Numbered from the stretch's first letter, positions 18,433 through 27,214 are shown. The stretch is 64,000 nt of DNA from Campylobacter sp. LR291e (GCF_008633915.1 NZ_VJNV01000002.1:1-64000); one strand, 5' to 3'. Numbers and translations are program-made. Notes: generated by a model from the letters alone, not told the origin.

Positions 18433-18887
18433 ATAAGTTTTAAGAATTTTAAGGAACAAGTTTTTAAAAAGCTTTTTTTAGAATGTTTGATTAAATAATT
18501 AGCTACTTCTTTTCGCCCAAACATAATAGCAAAAGAAAAGGGCGTCATACCTAAGCCATTGTTTTCATCGATATTTGCCCCATATTCAACAAGCAGTTTT
18601 ACCATATCTAAATGCCCTTTAAAGCACACACCAGCTAAGGGAGTTTGTCCTCTATCATTTTTTTCATCCACATTAGCACCCATTTGTAAAAGCATTTTAG
18701 CTACATTTAAAGCATTATTATAGGCTGCTAACATTAAAAGTGTATCGCCTTTATGAGTTTTTAAATTTATATTCAAACCAGCATCTAGCATTATTTTTAA
18801 ATTTCTACTATCATCGTTTCTTGCGTAATCAAAGGCCATTGCACAAAGCTGACTAAACCTTTGTTCTTCTTGAACGCTTAAAATCAT
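18417..18887 (-). CDS. Ankyrin-repeat protein, catalase partner
   Basis: 156 residues with about three ankyrin repeats (GDTLLMLAAYNNALNVAKML, GQTPLAGVCFKGHLDMVKLL, GMTPFSFAIMFGRKEVANYL). No signal peptide. It lies directly downstream of katA in the same direction. In C. jejuni the ankyrin protein Cj1386, likewise beside katA, was reported to help deliver haem to catalase; the same position suggests the same role here. The ATG follows AAAGGAG. A hairpin separates it from katA. Confidence 0.85.
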   Translation of the reverse strand: MILSVQEEQRFSQLCAMAFDYARNDDSRNLKIMLDAGLNINLKTHKGDTLLMLAAYNNALNVAKMLLQMGANVDEKNDRGQTPLAGVCFKGHLDMVKLLVEYGANIDENNGLGMTPFSFAIMFGRKEVANYLIKHSKKSFLKTCSLKFLKLIKSAK

Positions 18888-18903
18888 CTTTACTCCTTTT
18901 TAA

Positions 18904-18928
18904 TTTTGCCACTAAAAAAGTGGCAAAA
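18904..18928. terminator. Intercistronic hairpin between katA and the ankyrin gene
   Basis: A 10-base perfect stem (TTTTGCCACT / AGTGGCAAAA) with a 5-base loop in the 43-base gap. On the katA strand it is followed only by AATT, so it is more likely a partial terminator or a 3' stabilising hairpin than a strong terminator. It could set a high ratio of katA to ankyrin mRNA. Confidence 0.6.
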
Positions 18929-18930
18929 AA

Positions 18931-20355
18931 TTATTTTGAAAGTGCGTCTTTAACGCCCTTTGCATAGCTTGGGTCAATTTTTTCAAAATGCCTTAAAGCC
19001 CTATCTATAATCACTCCATCAACGCCTTGCATAGAATCAGCTATATTGCTAAATAATGCTTTCTTTTGGGCTTCGTCCATGATGTTATATAACGCCCTTG
19101 GTTGTGTATAAAAATCATCATCCAAAGGGGCATATCTTTGTGCCTTATCGCCTATATTTAAATCAGGTTCAAGGTACTTTTTATCTTCTTTTGGACTTTC
19201 AGCAAAACTATTTGGCTCATAATAAGCACCACAATTTTTATATTCATCAAAATTCATAGCACCTGCTACATTATAGGTATTTATTTCAACCCTTGGGCGA
19301 TTTACAGGGAGTAGGTGATAATTTGTTCCTATTCTGTATCTTTGGGCATCTGGATAGCTAAAAATTCTAGCTTGAAGCATTTTATCAGGGCTAAAACCTA
19401 TACCATTTACTATATTGCTAGGACTAAATGCTGCTTGTTCTACCTCGTTGAAATAATTTTTTACATTTTTATTAAGCACCATTTCACCGATATCTATTAA
19501 AGGTACTATGCTGTGAGGCCAAGTTTTAGTTAAATCAAAAGGATTAAAACCAAGTTTATCAGTTTCATTTTCGCCTAAAATTTGAATTTGTACCTTCCAT
19601 TTTGGAAAATCACCCCTTTCAATAGCTTCTACTAAATCTCTTTGATGACTTTCTCTATCCTTTGCTACTATCTTAGCTGCTTCTTCATTAGTTAAATTTT
19701 TAATGCCTTGTTGAGTTTTAAAGTGAAATTTCACCCAAAATCTTTCATTTTTAGCATTTATAAAGCTGTAAGTATGTGAACCAAAGCCGTGCATATGGCG
19801 ATAACTTGCAGGGATACCTCTATCGCTCATTAAAATAGTAACCTGGTGTAAGCTTTCAGGGCAAAGTGTCCAAAAATCCCAAGCTGCATTACTTGAACGC
19901 AAATGAGTTCTTGGGTCTCTTTTTTGAGAATGTATAAAATCAGGGAATTTATAAGCATCTCTTATGAAAAAAGTAGGGGTATTGTTACCTACAAGGTCCC
20001 AGTTTCCTTCTTTTGTGTAAAATTTAATAGCAAAACCTCTAACATCTCTTTCTCCATCAGCCGCACCTGCTTCTCCAGCCACGGTTGAAAAACGTATAAA
20101 TAAAGGTGTAACTTCATCTTTTTGAAAAATTTTAGCCTTAGTATAGGCTGAAATATCCTTTGTGATTTTTATCTCACCATAAGCACCACTTCCCTTAGCA
20201 TGAACTGTTCTTTCAGGAATTCTTTCTCTGTTTTGATGTGCAAGTTTTTCAAGCAAAATATAATCTTGCAACAATAAAGGACCCTTATTGCCAGCACTTA
20301 ACGAATTTTGATTATCCGCAACTATATTACCAAAATCATTTGTTAATGTTCTCAT
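18931..20355 (-). CDS. katA: Catalase KatA
   Basis: 474 residues, small-subunit haem catalase. The distal His is in [14 protein letters not shown], the distal Asn in VGNNTPTFF, and the proximal haem-ligand Tyr in [14 protein letters not shown]. It degrades hydrogen peroxide, usually as a cytoplasmic tetramer; no signal peptide is present. The start is preceded by AGGAG. Two identical 22-base segments, each holding a 16-base palindrome, lie upstream, one touching the ribosome-binding site, consistent with PerR and/or Fur control known for Campylobacter katA. Confidence 0.96.
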   Translation of the reverse strand: MRTLTNDFGNIVADNQNSLSAGNKGPLLLQDYILLEKLAHQNRERIPERTVHAKGSGAYGEIKITKDISAYTKAKIFQKDEVTPLFIRFSTVAGEAGAADGERDVRGFAIKFYTKEGNWDLVGNNTPTFFIRDAYKFPDFIHSQKRDPRTHLRSSNAAWDFWTLCPESLHQVTILMSDRGIPASYRHMHGFGSHTYSFINAKNERFWVKFHFKTQQGIKNLTNEEAAKIVAKDRESHQRDLVEAIERGDFPKWKVQIQILGENETDKLGFNPFDLTKTWPHSIVPLIDIGEMVLNKNVKNYFNEVEQAAFSPSNIVNGIGFSPDKMLQARIFSYPDAQRYRIGTNYHLLPVNRPRVEINTYNVAGAMNFDEYKNCGAYYEPNSFAESPKEDKKYLEPDLNIGDKAQRYAPLDDDFYTQPRALYNIMDEAQKKALFSNIADSMQGVDGVIIDRALRHFEKIDPSYAKGVKDALSK

Positions 20356-20364
20356 TTTTTCTCC

Positions 20365-20386
20365 TAAATAATAAAAATTATTGATT
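20365..20386. promoter_or_regulatory. Operator-like palindrome copy 1, proximal to katA
   Basis: A 22-base segment including AATAATAAAAATTATT, a perfect inverted repeat (AATAAT-4-ATTATT). It adjoins the katA ribosome-binding site (9 bases from the start codon). An identical copy lies at 20421-20442. Size and symmetry resemble PerR/Fur-type operators; identity of the regulator is inferred from known katA control. Confidence 0.6.
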
Positions 20387-20420
20387 GAAAAATTATATCA
20401 CTTAAAAATAAAAATAATAT

Positions 20421-20442
20421 TAAATAATAAAAATTATTGATT
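20421..20442. promoter_or_regulatory. Operator-like palindrome copy 2, distal
   Basis: Exact second copy of the 22-base segment, beginning 56 bases after the first. A 56-base period is about five helical turns, so two bound dimers would face the same side of the DNA. It probably overlaps the katA promoter region. Confidence 0.6.
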
Positions 20443-20529
20443 ATAAAAATAAATTATTTTAAATGTCATATTTTTTGTGATATTTGGCTTAAAATTATAT
20501 AATTTAATATTATTTTAAAAAAGTTAGTA

Positions 20530-20535
20530 TATAAT
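20530..20535 (+). promoter_or_regulatory. -10 box of candidate small RNA
   Basis: TATAAT at 20530-20535 preceded by an A/T-rich stretch with periodic T runs, as Campylobacter sigma70 promoters have. Expected start is near 20543, about 58 bases before a terminator stem. Confidence 0.5.
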
Positions 20536-20542
20536 GATTTTG

Positions 20543-20630
20543 CTGTTTAAACATAAATGGCTACTTTCCTTTCGTTATACATTCCTTGTATTTTAACATT
20601 GTGTGTAGTTTTATAGCTACACACTTTTTT
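20543..20630 (+). ncRNA. Candidate small RNA between katA and mlaA
   Basis: About 88 bases bounded by a TATAAT box and a strong intrinsic terminator: stem GTGTGTAG (20601-20608) / CTACACAC (20617-20624), 8-base loop, then six T. The interior has a C/U-rich stretch (CTACTTTCCTTTCG) that could pair with ribosome-binding sites. It holds no open frame of useful length. A second TATAAT at 20659-20664 lies between it and mlaA, so it need not be an mlaA leader, although an attenuator is the main alternative. Its closeness to katA control sites hints at, but does not show, an oxidative-stress role. Confidence 0.5.
20601..20630 (+). terminator. Intrinsic terminator ending the candidate small RNA
   Basis: Eight-base GC-containing stem, 8-base loop and a T6 tract on the plus strand only. 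No annotated plus-strand gene lies upstream within 2 kb, so it must end some unannotated plus-strand transcript. Confidence 0.7.
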
Positions 20631-20658
20631 ATACTATGCTTTATTAATCAAAAATTAT

Positions 20659-20664
20659 TATAAT
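20659..20664 (+). promoter_or_regulatory. Candidate -10 box for mlaA operon
   Basis: TATAAT followed by G, 31 bases before the mlaA TTG start and 29 bases after the terminator of the candidate small RNA. Confidence 0.5.
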
Positions 20665-20694
20665 GTTTAGTTTTAAATTTTTAAAAGGGTAGTT

Positions 20695-21432
20695 TTGAAA
20701 AAAATTTATATAGCTTTTTTATGTAGTTTTGCTTTATTATTATGTGCTTGTTCTACTAAGGAAGCAATTATAGAAAATAACACAATCATAAGTGAAAATG
20801 AATTTGATGAATTTGAAGAAGAATTTGAACAATACGAGATAAACGACCCCTTAGTAGGATATAATAAAATGATGACTAGCTTTAATGTAGCCCTTTATAC
20901 TTATGCTTTTCGCCCCGTTTTAAAAGGCTATGAATATGTTGCACCAAAGCCTATTAGAACAGGGGTTAGAAATTTTTTTAGTAATCTTTTAGGGCCTTTA
21001 AGAATAATCAGTCAAACCCTGCAATTTAAATTTGACAAGGCAAGTGATGAAATAAAACGTTTTTTAGCAAATACTATTTTAGGACTTGGTGGAATTTTTG
21101 ACTCAGCTACTGATATGAAAATTCCAAAACACCCAGGCGACATAGGAACAGCCTTTGCAAGTTGGGGGATAAAAAGTGGTTTTCATATAGTTTTGCCTAT
21201 TTTAGGACCTAGCAATTTAAGGGATTTAATAGCCTTGCCCTTTGATTGGTATCTATCGCCAACTGCTTATTTAGATGATGTTTGGTTGAGATGGGGGATT
21301 AGTGTTTATGGTTATGGTAATGAGTTGTCATTTAGAACAGATGAAATTGATGAAATTTATTATAATACGCCAAATTTATACCCATTTTTACGCGATGCTT
21401 ACGAACAAAGTCGTATAGAGCTTAGCAAATAA
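20695..21432 (+). CDS. mlaA: Phospholipid-binding lipoprotein MlaA (VacJ)
   Basis: 245 residues with a lipoprotein signal peptide ending LLLCA, Cys19 being the probable lipidation site. The mature part begins with an acidic stretch (EFDEFEEEFEQYE), then family motifs DPLVGYNKMMTSFN, FFSNLLGPLRIISQTLQFK and HPGDIGTAFASWGI. MlaA forms an outer-membrane ring that removes surface-exposed phospholipids and hands them to periplasmic MlaC. The start is TTG, with AAAAGGG upstream. It is the first gene of an mlaA-mlaC-RND operon. I see no MlaFEDB ABC transporter in this window. Confidence 0.92.
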   Translation: MKKIYIAFLCSFALLLCACSTKEAIIENNTIISENEFDEFEEEFEQYEINDPLVGYNKMMTSFNVALYTYAFRPVLKGYEYVAPKPIRTGVRNFFSNLLGPLRIISQTLQFKFDKASDEIKRFLANTILGLGGIFDSATDMKIPKHPGDIGTAFASWGIKSGFHIVLPILGPSNLRDLIALPFDWYLSPTAYLDDVWLRWGISVYGYGNELSFRTDEIDEIYYNTPNLYPFLRDAYEQSRIELSK

Positions 21433-21442
21433 AGGAGAAAAA

Positions 21443-22012
21443 ATGAAAAAAATACTATTATTTTTAAGTCTTAGTTTGGTACTTTTTGGCCTAGAACTTA
21501 ATAATATAGAAAGTGTTATGCAAACAAATATAGATAAAAGTTTGCAAATTTTAAAACAAACTCAAGGGGACAAAAAACAGGCTGCAAGTACAATATTTGC
21601 AATATTTGATGATATTATTGATTATAAATTAATGGCTAGACTTAGTCTTTCAAAATATTATAAAAATTTAGACTCGGTCCAGCAAGAAACCTATAATAAG
21701 GCTTTTGAAGAAAGTCTTAAAAAAAGTTTTACTGATAAACTTAGTCTTTATAAGGACCAGACTTTAAAGGTTAAAAAAGGCGAGTTAAAAAATGAAAAGA
21801 GATATTTTTTAACTAGTGCTATGGTGATTGATGGAGAAGAAAAGAATGTAGTTTTTAAATTTTATAAGGAAAATAATGATTGGTTAATTTATGATTTTGA
21901 TGTTTTAGGTATTAGCATAGTTCAAACCTATCGTTCGCAATTTGGAGATATCTTAGAAAATGAAAATTTTAATGCCTTGTTAAATAAATTAAATACGATT
22001 ATCATAGAATAA
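21443..22012 (+). CDS. mlaC: Periplasmic phospholipid carrier MlaC
   Basis: 189 residues with a cleavable signal peptide (MKKILLFLSLSLVLFGLEL) and the MlaC/Ttg2D fold pattern: IFDDIIDYKLMARLSLSKYY, FKFYKENNDWLIYDFDVLGI and the closing YRSQFGDIL block. It shuttles phospholipid between MlaA at the outer membrane and an inner-membrane partner. The start codon follows AAAGGAG. It lies 10 bases after mlaA and 1 base before the RND gene, so the three products probably work together. Confidence 0.9.
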   Translation: MKKILLFLSLSLVLFGLELNNIESVMQTNIDKSLQILKQTQGDKKQAASTIFAIFDDIIDYKLMARLSLSKYYKNLDSVQQETYNKAFEESLKKSFTDKLSLYKDQTLKVKKGELKNEKRYFLTSAMVIDGEEKNVVFKFYKENNDWLIYDFDVLGISIVQTYRSQFGDILENENFNALLNKLNTIIIE

Positions 22013-22013
22013 A

Positions 22014-24440
22014 ATGTTAGCTCGTATCCTTAAAATTCTAATAAATAACGCAAAAATAACCTTTTTTGCGACCTTAGCACTCTGTCTTTTTTTAAGCTTT
22101 TTTGCCTTCAAATTAAGCGTTGATGCAAGTGCTGAGAGTTTACTTTTAGAAGATGATAAGGATTTAAAGGTATTTAGGGAACTTTCAAAGCATTATAAAA
22201 GTGATAATTTTTTAATGTTAGCCTTTAAGCCAAGTGATGAAAATCCATTTTCAACGCAAAGTTTAAACGAGCTTGAATCCTTGCATAAAAGCTTAGAAGA
22301 AATTTTTCAAGTTAAAAAGGTTTTAAGTATCATAAATGCACCCCTGTTGCAAAGCACAAATGAAAATGATTTAAAAGAACTTTTAAAGCATATTCCTACT
22401 ATAAGGGATGAAAATATAAATTTCAAAAAGGCTAAGGATGAAATTTTAAATAGTCCTTTTTATAGATTAAATTTAATCTCAAAGGATTCTAAATTTTTGG
22501 GTTTAATTATTTATTTAGAACCTGATTTAACCTACGCAAATTTGATTGAAACAAGGGATAGTACTACAAATGAAAATGAAAAGGCAAAGTTAAGACTGGC
22601 AATTAAAAAGCATCAAGATAAACAAAGAGAACTTGACAAACAAACCCTTATAAGTATTAAAGAACTAGTTAAAAGTTATGAAAATAAAGGTCACACGCTT
22701 TATTTAGGTGGCATAAATATGATAGCTGATGATATGATTGCTTACATAAAAAGTGATTTAGCACTTTATGGATTGTCTTTAATATTCTTGCTAGGTTTTG
22801 CCTTATGGTACTTTTTCCGTTCTTTTTATTTTATAATACTGCCATTATTTATTTGCTTTATATCTTTAAGCAGTGCAAGTGGACTTTTTGCATTATTTGA
22901 TTTTCAAATCACGGTTATTTCTTCAAATTATGTAGCCCTTGTTTTAATCATTACACTAAGTGTTATAGTGCATTTAATAACGCATTTTGTACAAACTTCT
23001 AGTAAGTACCCAAACGCAAAATTAAAACGCGTAGTACTTCAAACCTTATTAGCAAAGGCAAAGCCTAGTTTTTTTGCTATATTTACTACAATTATTGGCT
23101 TTTTATCTTTGATTTTTTCTAATATCCAGCCTATTATTCAACTTGGTATTATGATGAGTATAGGCATTGCTTTTTCACTTATTTTAAGTTATCTTTTTTT
23201 AGCAAGTATGCTTGTTTTATTTAATATTAGAATTTACAGATACAAAGATTTTAACGCAAATTTTTTAAATTTTTGTGCAAATGCTAGTTTAAAATATAGA
23301 AAAATGATTTTTCTACTAGCTATTATTGGCGTATTTATTGCACTTTGGGGTATTAGTTCTTTAAAGGTAGAAAATTCGTTTGTGAATTATTTTAAGGATG
23401 GCAGTGATATAAAAAAAGGCTTATTAGTCATTGATAGAAATTTAGGTGGTACCATTCCCTTAGAAGTAGTGATTAATTTTGAAGAAGAGAAAAAAGAAGA
23501 TTTAAATAATGAAAATTTAGACTTTGAAAGCGAATTTAATGAACTAGCAAAGCAGGATACTTATTTTTTCAATGCTAAAAAAACGCGTATTGCAAAAAAG
23601 GTGCATGAATTCTTAGCGAATAAAGAATTTGTAGGTTCAATTTTAAGCTTAAATAGCCTTTTGGAACTTGGTAAAAAAGTAAATGATGGCAAGGAGTTAG
23701 ATGATTTTGCCTTAGCTTTTTTAAATGAGAATTTGCCAGGTGAGTTTAAGCAAGAATTATTATCTTCTTATGTTAGTATTGAAAATAACGAACTTCGCTT
23801 TGTAATGAGAATAGTTGACTCAGATACTAAGCTTAGAAGAAATGAATTTTTATTAAGCTTAAATGATGAGTTAAAAGAACTTTTAAAGGATGATGGGGTT
23901 AAATTTCAATTAACAGGCATTATGCTTTTATATAATAACATGCTACAAAGCCTTTTTGCGTCGCAGTTTAATACGCTTTCCTTTGTGATTTTAGCTATTT
24001 TTGTGCTTTTCGTGCTTATTTTTAGAAATTTAAAATTAGCCCTTATTGCAATCTTAGTAAATGTTATACCTTTAAGTATAGTTTTTGCCTTAATGGGAAT
24101 TTTTGAAATTCCTCTTGATATAATGAGTATAACAATAGCAGCTATTGCCATTGGAATAGGCGTTGATGATGCCTTGCATTATATTTATCGCTTTAAAGAA
24201 GAAATAAAACACAAGGGTATTAAATACTCAATTAGAACAACACATCTAGCAGTGGGCTCAGCCCTGTATTATACAAGCATAAGCATCATCTTAGGCTTTA
24301 GCGTTATGCTAACTAGCAATTTTATACCTACTATTTATTTTGGAATTTTGACTATTTTTGTAATGTTTTTGTTATTAAGTGGAAGTTTATTTTTACTTCC
24401 AAGCTTTTTATCAACCCTTACAAAGCCAAAAAGATATTAA
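22014..24440 (+). CDS. RND/MMPL-family lipid transporter
   Basis: 808 residues with the RND layout: an N-terminal span, a periplasmic loop of about 200 residues, five or six spans (residues 245-410), a second span and periplasmic loop, and a final block of spans (about 650-805). The signature SITIAAIAIGIGVDDALHYIYRFKEE is typical of MMPL/HpnN-type proteins. Its place right after mlaA-mlaC suggests it supplies the inner-membrane step of lipid traffic, though an export role is possible. Its stop overlaps that of a tiny gene on the other strand. Confidence 0.85.
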   Translation: MLARILKILINNAKITFFATLALCLFLSFFAFKLSVDASAESLLLEDDKDLKVFRELSKHYKSDNFLMLAFKPSDENPFSTQSLNELESLHKSLEEIFQVKKVLSIINAPLLQSTNENDLKELLKHIPTIRDENINFKKAKDEILNSPFYRLNLISKDSKFLGLIIYLEPDLTYANLIETRDSTTNENEKAKLRLAIKKHQDKQRELDKQTLISIKELVKSYENKGHTLYLGGINMIADDMIAYIKSDLALYGLSLIFLLGFALWYFFRSFYFIILPLFICFISLSSASGLFALFDFQITVISSNYVALVLIITLSVIVHLITHFVQTSSKYPNAKLKRVVLQTLLAKAKPSFFAIFTTIIGFLSLIFSNIQPIIQLGIMMSIGIAFSLILSYLFLASMLVLFNIRIYRYKDFNANFLNFCANASLKYRKMIFLLAIIGVFIALWGISSLKVENSFVNYFKDGSDIKKGLLVIDRNLGGTIPLEVVINFEEEKKEDLNNENLDFESEFNELAKQDTYFFNAKKTRIAKKVHEFLANKEFVGSILSLNSLLELGKKVNDGKELDDFALAFLNENLPGEFKQELLSSYVSIENNELRFVMRIVDSDTKLRRNEFLLSLNDELKELLKDDGVKFQLTGIMLLYNNMLQSLFASQFNTLSFVILAIFVLFVLIFRNLKLALIAILVNVIPLSIVFALMGIFEIPLDIMSITIAAIAIGIGVDDALHYIYRFKEEIKHKGIKYSIRTTHLAVGSALYYTSISIILGFSVMLTSNFIPTIYFGILTIFVMFLLLSGSLFLLPSFLSTLTKPKRY

Positions 24441-24517
24441 TCAAAATACATACTAAAGGCTGTTACTACAACAAAAAGCACTATTACTATAAGCATATAT
24501 TTTATAAATGTAGTCAT
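24437..24517 (-). CDS. 26-residue single-span membrane peptide
   Basis: Short gene coupled to rdgB: its ATG overlaps the rdgB stop (TAATG). The product starts MTTFIKYMLIVIVLFVVVTA and ends FSMYFD, a single hydrophobic helix with a positive N-terminus, plausible as a membrane peptide. Its stop codon overlaps the stop of the converging RND gene. It has no separate ribosome-binding site visible beyond the rdgB 3' end (AAAAAGGAAT lies 6 bases upstream). No function can be assigned, but overlap with rdgB and nearly complete filling of the gap argue it is real. Confidence 0.5.
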   Translation of the reverse strand: MTTFIKYMLIVIVLFVVVTAFSMYFD

Positions 24518-25122
24518 TACATATTCCTTTTTAATTTTTTAAGTATAGGCTTTGCAACCTTTATAGCACGACTTCTGTGTGAAATTTGATTTTTTTCATT
24601 TTCACTTAGCTGGGCTAGGGTTTTATCGTAATTATCAGGTATAAACATACTATCATAACCAAAGCCATTTTTACCCTTTTGCTGAGTGATTATTTTACCA
24701 TAAAGAAAGCCATGAGTTGAAAAATCTCCAAATTTAGAACTAATGGCTATAGCACAACAAAAATACGCCTTACTTTCACTAAGCCCTAAGGTTTCGAGTT
24801 CTAAGGCAAGTTTTTCCTTATTAGCCTTATCATCTTTTACACCAGAAAAACGGCTTGAAAAAATTCCAGGTCTTCCATGCAAAATATCAACACAAAGCCC
24901 ACTATCATCACTTAAAACGACAAATTTTTCTTTGTCTTTAGGGGTTAATAGATTAAAAATTGCCCTTGATTTTATTAAGGCATTTTCCTTAAAAGAAGTA
25001 CCATTTTCTTCTATATTAAATTGCCCTGAAAGTTCGTTTAAAGAATAGCATTTATAAGACTTTAAAAGTTCTTTTAATTCTGCAAATTTGTGTGCATTAT
25101 TGGTTGCTAAAATAATCTTCAT
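24517..25122 (-). CDS. rdgB: XTP/dITP pyrophosphatase RdgB
   Basis: 201 residues of the Ham1/RdgB family. Motifs: ILATNNAHKFAELKELL at the N-terminus, VVLSDDSGLCVDILHGRPGI with the catalytic Asp, NGFGYDSMFIP, and the C-terminal SHRSRAI. It hydrolyses non-canonical purine triphosphates (XTP, dITP) to keep them out of nucleic acids. It is transcribed leftward and diverges from the MFS gene across a 109-base gap; a 26-residue peptide gene overlaps its stop. Confidence 0.95.
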   Translation of the reverse strand: MKIILATNNAHKFAELKELLKSYKCYSLNELSGQFNIEENGTSFKENALIKSRAIFNLLTPKDKEKFVVLSDDSGLCVDILHGRPGIFSSRFSGVKDDKANKEKLALELETLGLSESKAYFCCAIAISSKFGDFSTHGFLYGKIITQQKGKNGFGYDSMFIPDNYDKTLAQLSENEKNQISHRSRAIKVAKPILKKLKRNM

Positions 25123-25231
25123 TGTCTCTCCTATGAAATTTTAAATCTAATCTTAGCTAAAAAGACTTTAAATCTTAATAATGAGTTAAAGCATTTAATA
25201 GTAAACTTATATTTTTTAAATAGGACAAAAA

Positions 25232-26548
25232 ATGTTAAAAAATATTTTCATCTTATCTTTTATAGTAGCTACTAGATTTTTTGGGCTTTTTATAGTTTTG
25301 CCTGTGCTTAGTTTATATGCTTTAAATTTAAAGGGGGCAAATGATTTTTTAATCGGTATGCTTGTTGGAATTTATGCTCTTACTCAAATGCTTTTACAAA
25401 CTCCCTTTGGTATGTTAAGCGATAAAATAGGGCGTAAAAAAACTATGCTTTTTGGGCTTTTAATATTTATAATAGGTTCTTTGGTATGTTCTTTTGCAAG
25501 TGATATTTATATGATGATTTTTGGACGCTTACTTCAAGGAAGTGGAGCGATTGGGGCTGTGGCTACTGCTATGATAAGTGATTTTGTACCAGAAGAAAAA
25601 AGAGGTAAGGCAATGGCTATAATGGGCTCGTTTATAGGAATTTCCTTTGCTACCTCCATGCTTATAGCTCCTATAATGAGTGCTAAATTTGGACTTTCAA
25701 GCCTTTTTGATTTAAGTGCAATATTAAGCTTTTTATGTATAATCTTGCTTTTTGCTTTTTTACCAAAGGAAACAAAAATCATCCACCACAATGAAAAAAC
25801 GCCACTTTTGCACCTTTTTAAAGATAAAAATTTAGCCCTAATGAATTTAACAAATTTTATGCAAAAAATGCTTATGAGTTTAGCTTTTTTAAGTATTCCT
25901 ATAGTTTTGGTTAAGGGTTTTGGTATCTTTAAAGAAGATGAACTTTATAAGGTTTATATCTTAGCAATGCTTGCAGGTTTTTTTGCTATGGGCTTGGCTG
26001 GAAGTTTAGGTGAAAAAAGAGGGCTTAGTAAGCAAATTTTAATACTTGGCGTTTTATTTTTTATATTAAGCTATGTACTTTTTGTTGTGTGTTTATTGGC
26101 AAATTTTAGTTTAAGCATAGCAAATGGTGTTTTTATCGTTGCTGTTGTTATATTTTTTATAGGTTTTAACTTACACGAACCTATTATGCAAAGCTGTGCT
26201 TCTAAATTTTGTAAGGTTAATGAAAAGGGGGTTGCCTTAGGCATTTTTAATTCTTTTGGTTATTGTGGAAGTTTTATAGGCGGACTTTTAGGAGGGCTAT
26301 TTTTTAATAATTTTGATATTTTATGTATCATACTAGCCTTTTTTTCTATCATTTGGCTTATTTTGCTTTGTTTTTTAAAAAATCCAAGCGAGTTTAAAAA
26401 TCTTTATTTATCCTTAGATACTAAGTTAAATTTAAATAATCAAATTTTAGGCATAGTTGATATTTATAAAAATACAAAATATTTAGTTATAAAATTTGAT
26501 AGTAAAATAATAAATGAGATCAGCTTAAAAGAAATGTTAAAAATTTAG
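25232..26548 (+). CDS. MFS drug/H+ antiporter
   Basis: 438 residues, 12 predicted spans. The loop 2-3 signature GMLSDKIGRKKTMLFGLL is canonical, as is GRLLQGSGAIGAVATAMISD (motif C region of the 12-span drug:H+ antiporters). After the last span comes a soluble tail of about 60 residues (LDTKLNLNNQILGIVDIYKN) that looks like a small folded domain. In C. jejuni I recall a putative multidrug MFS gene (Cj1375) at the equivalent place after the rdgB homologue. Substrate unknown. Confidence 0.85.
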   Translation: MLKNIFILSFIVATRFFGLFIVLPVLSLYALNLKGANDFLIGMLVGIYALTQMLLQTPFGMLSDKIGRKKTMLFGLLIFIIGSLVCSFASDIYMMIFGRLLQGSGAIGAVATAMISDFVPEEKRGKAMAIMGSFIGISFATSMLIAPIMSAKFGLSSLFDLSAILSFLCIILLFAFLPKETKIIHHNEKTPLLHLFKDKNLALMNLTNFMQKMLMSLAFLSIPIVLVKGFGIFKEDELYKVYILAMLAGFFAMGLAGSLGEKRGLSKQILILGVLFFILSYVLFVVCLLANFSLSIANGVFIVAVVIFFIGFNLHEPIMQSCASKFCKVNEKGVALGIFNSFGYCGSFIGGLLGGLFFNNFDILCIILAFFSIIWLILLCFLKNPSEFKNLYLSLDTKLNLNNQILGIVDIYKNTKYLVIKFDSKIINEISLKEMLKI

Positions 26549-26729
26549 TGCAACTAGCTTTTGTGCAAATAAAAATATAGCTTTTAATCTCTTTGAAAAA
26601 AGTATAATAAATTTCTTTTATCACGAAAAAAAATTTGCAAAAAATTATAATTAAATTATATGATAAATGGGAAAAACTAGAAATTAGTGAAAAATTAAAT
26701 AATGACGATAGACAGGAAATATTATATAA

Positions 26730-26921
26730 ACTACAAAGACAATAAGGTATAGTGACAATAAAGGTGTTTTAATTAAAAATTATGATATAAAACAATATTT
26801 TTCTCATACAACTTTGTGGAATCAAACGGATTTTGTAGATGTGGAAAATAAAATGGCTAACAATTATTATCTTGGTAATATAGGTGATGTTAAACTTGAT
26901 TTTTGGGAATTAAAAGATTAA
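26730..26921 (+). pseudogene. C-terminal remnant resembling Tae4 amidase effector
   Basis: A stop-free stretch of 63 codons without a proper start. It reads KGVLIKNYDIKQYF, then SHTTLWNQTDFVD, and ends NIGDVKLDFWELKD. The H-x-x-LWN-x-T and terminal FWEL features fit the C-terminus of type VI secretion Tae4 peptidoglycan amidases (H-[IV]-D-LW-[ND]-G ... WEL), as I recall that family. The catalytic Cys/His N-terminal part is absent: the preceding 180 bases contain only stops and unrelated short frames. Two Tai4-like immunity relics follow immediately, which supports the identity. Confidence 0.45.
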
Positions 26922-26923
26922 AT

Positions 26924-27214
26924 ATGAAAAAATTTTTATTGCTTTGTGTATTTTTAGTTGTTAATGCAAATGATATTAACAACACATAAAAATTTGATGA
27001 ATATAATAAAATAGCTATAAAAATGGGATTTATATACAAGGTAGATAGAGAGTAATATCCATATGAGAAAAAGGTAAAACTTTCCAAAAAAATTGGTTTA
27101 GAATATTGTATAAAAGGCGATTATTTTGAAAAAGAACTTTATAATTTAAATTTGGTTTTACAACATATATATACTAATACATATATTTATTATACTAAAA
27201 AAATTGATTTTTAG
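26924..27214 (+). pseudogene. Tai4-like immunity gene copy 1, two in-frame stops
   Basis: 97 codons in one frame from ATG to TAG, broken by two TAA codons (at 26987-26989 and 27053-27055). It starts with a signal peptide (MKKFLLLCVFLVVNANDI), and its later part (YPYEKKVKLSKKIGLEYC) matches copy 2 downstream (AYEQRVIALKKRGFEYC). It begins 2 bases after the amidase remnant, as an immunity gene follows its effector. A periplasmic signal peptide fits protection against a peptidoglycan amidase. It lacks the C-terminal half of the family. Confidence 0.5.

Noticed and set aside
20601-20630. Stem-loop as terminator of katA read in reverse
   Set aside because: katA is transcribed away from it, and on the minus strand the stem is not followed by a T run.
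26640-26747. Short frame reading KLYDKWEKLEISEKL before the amidase-like remnant as the effector's N-terminus
   Set aside because: Different frame, ends in a stop, and shows none of the expected catalytic Cys/His motifs.
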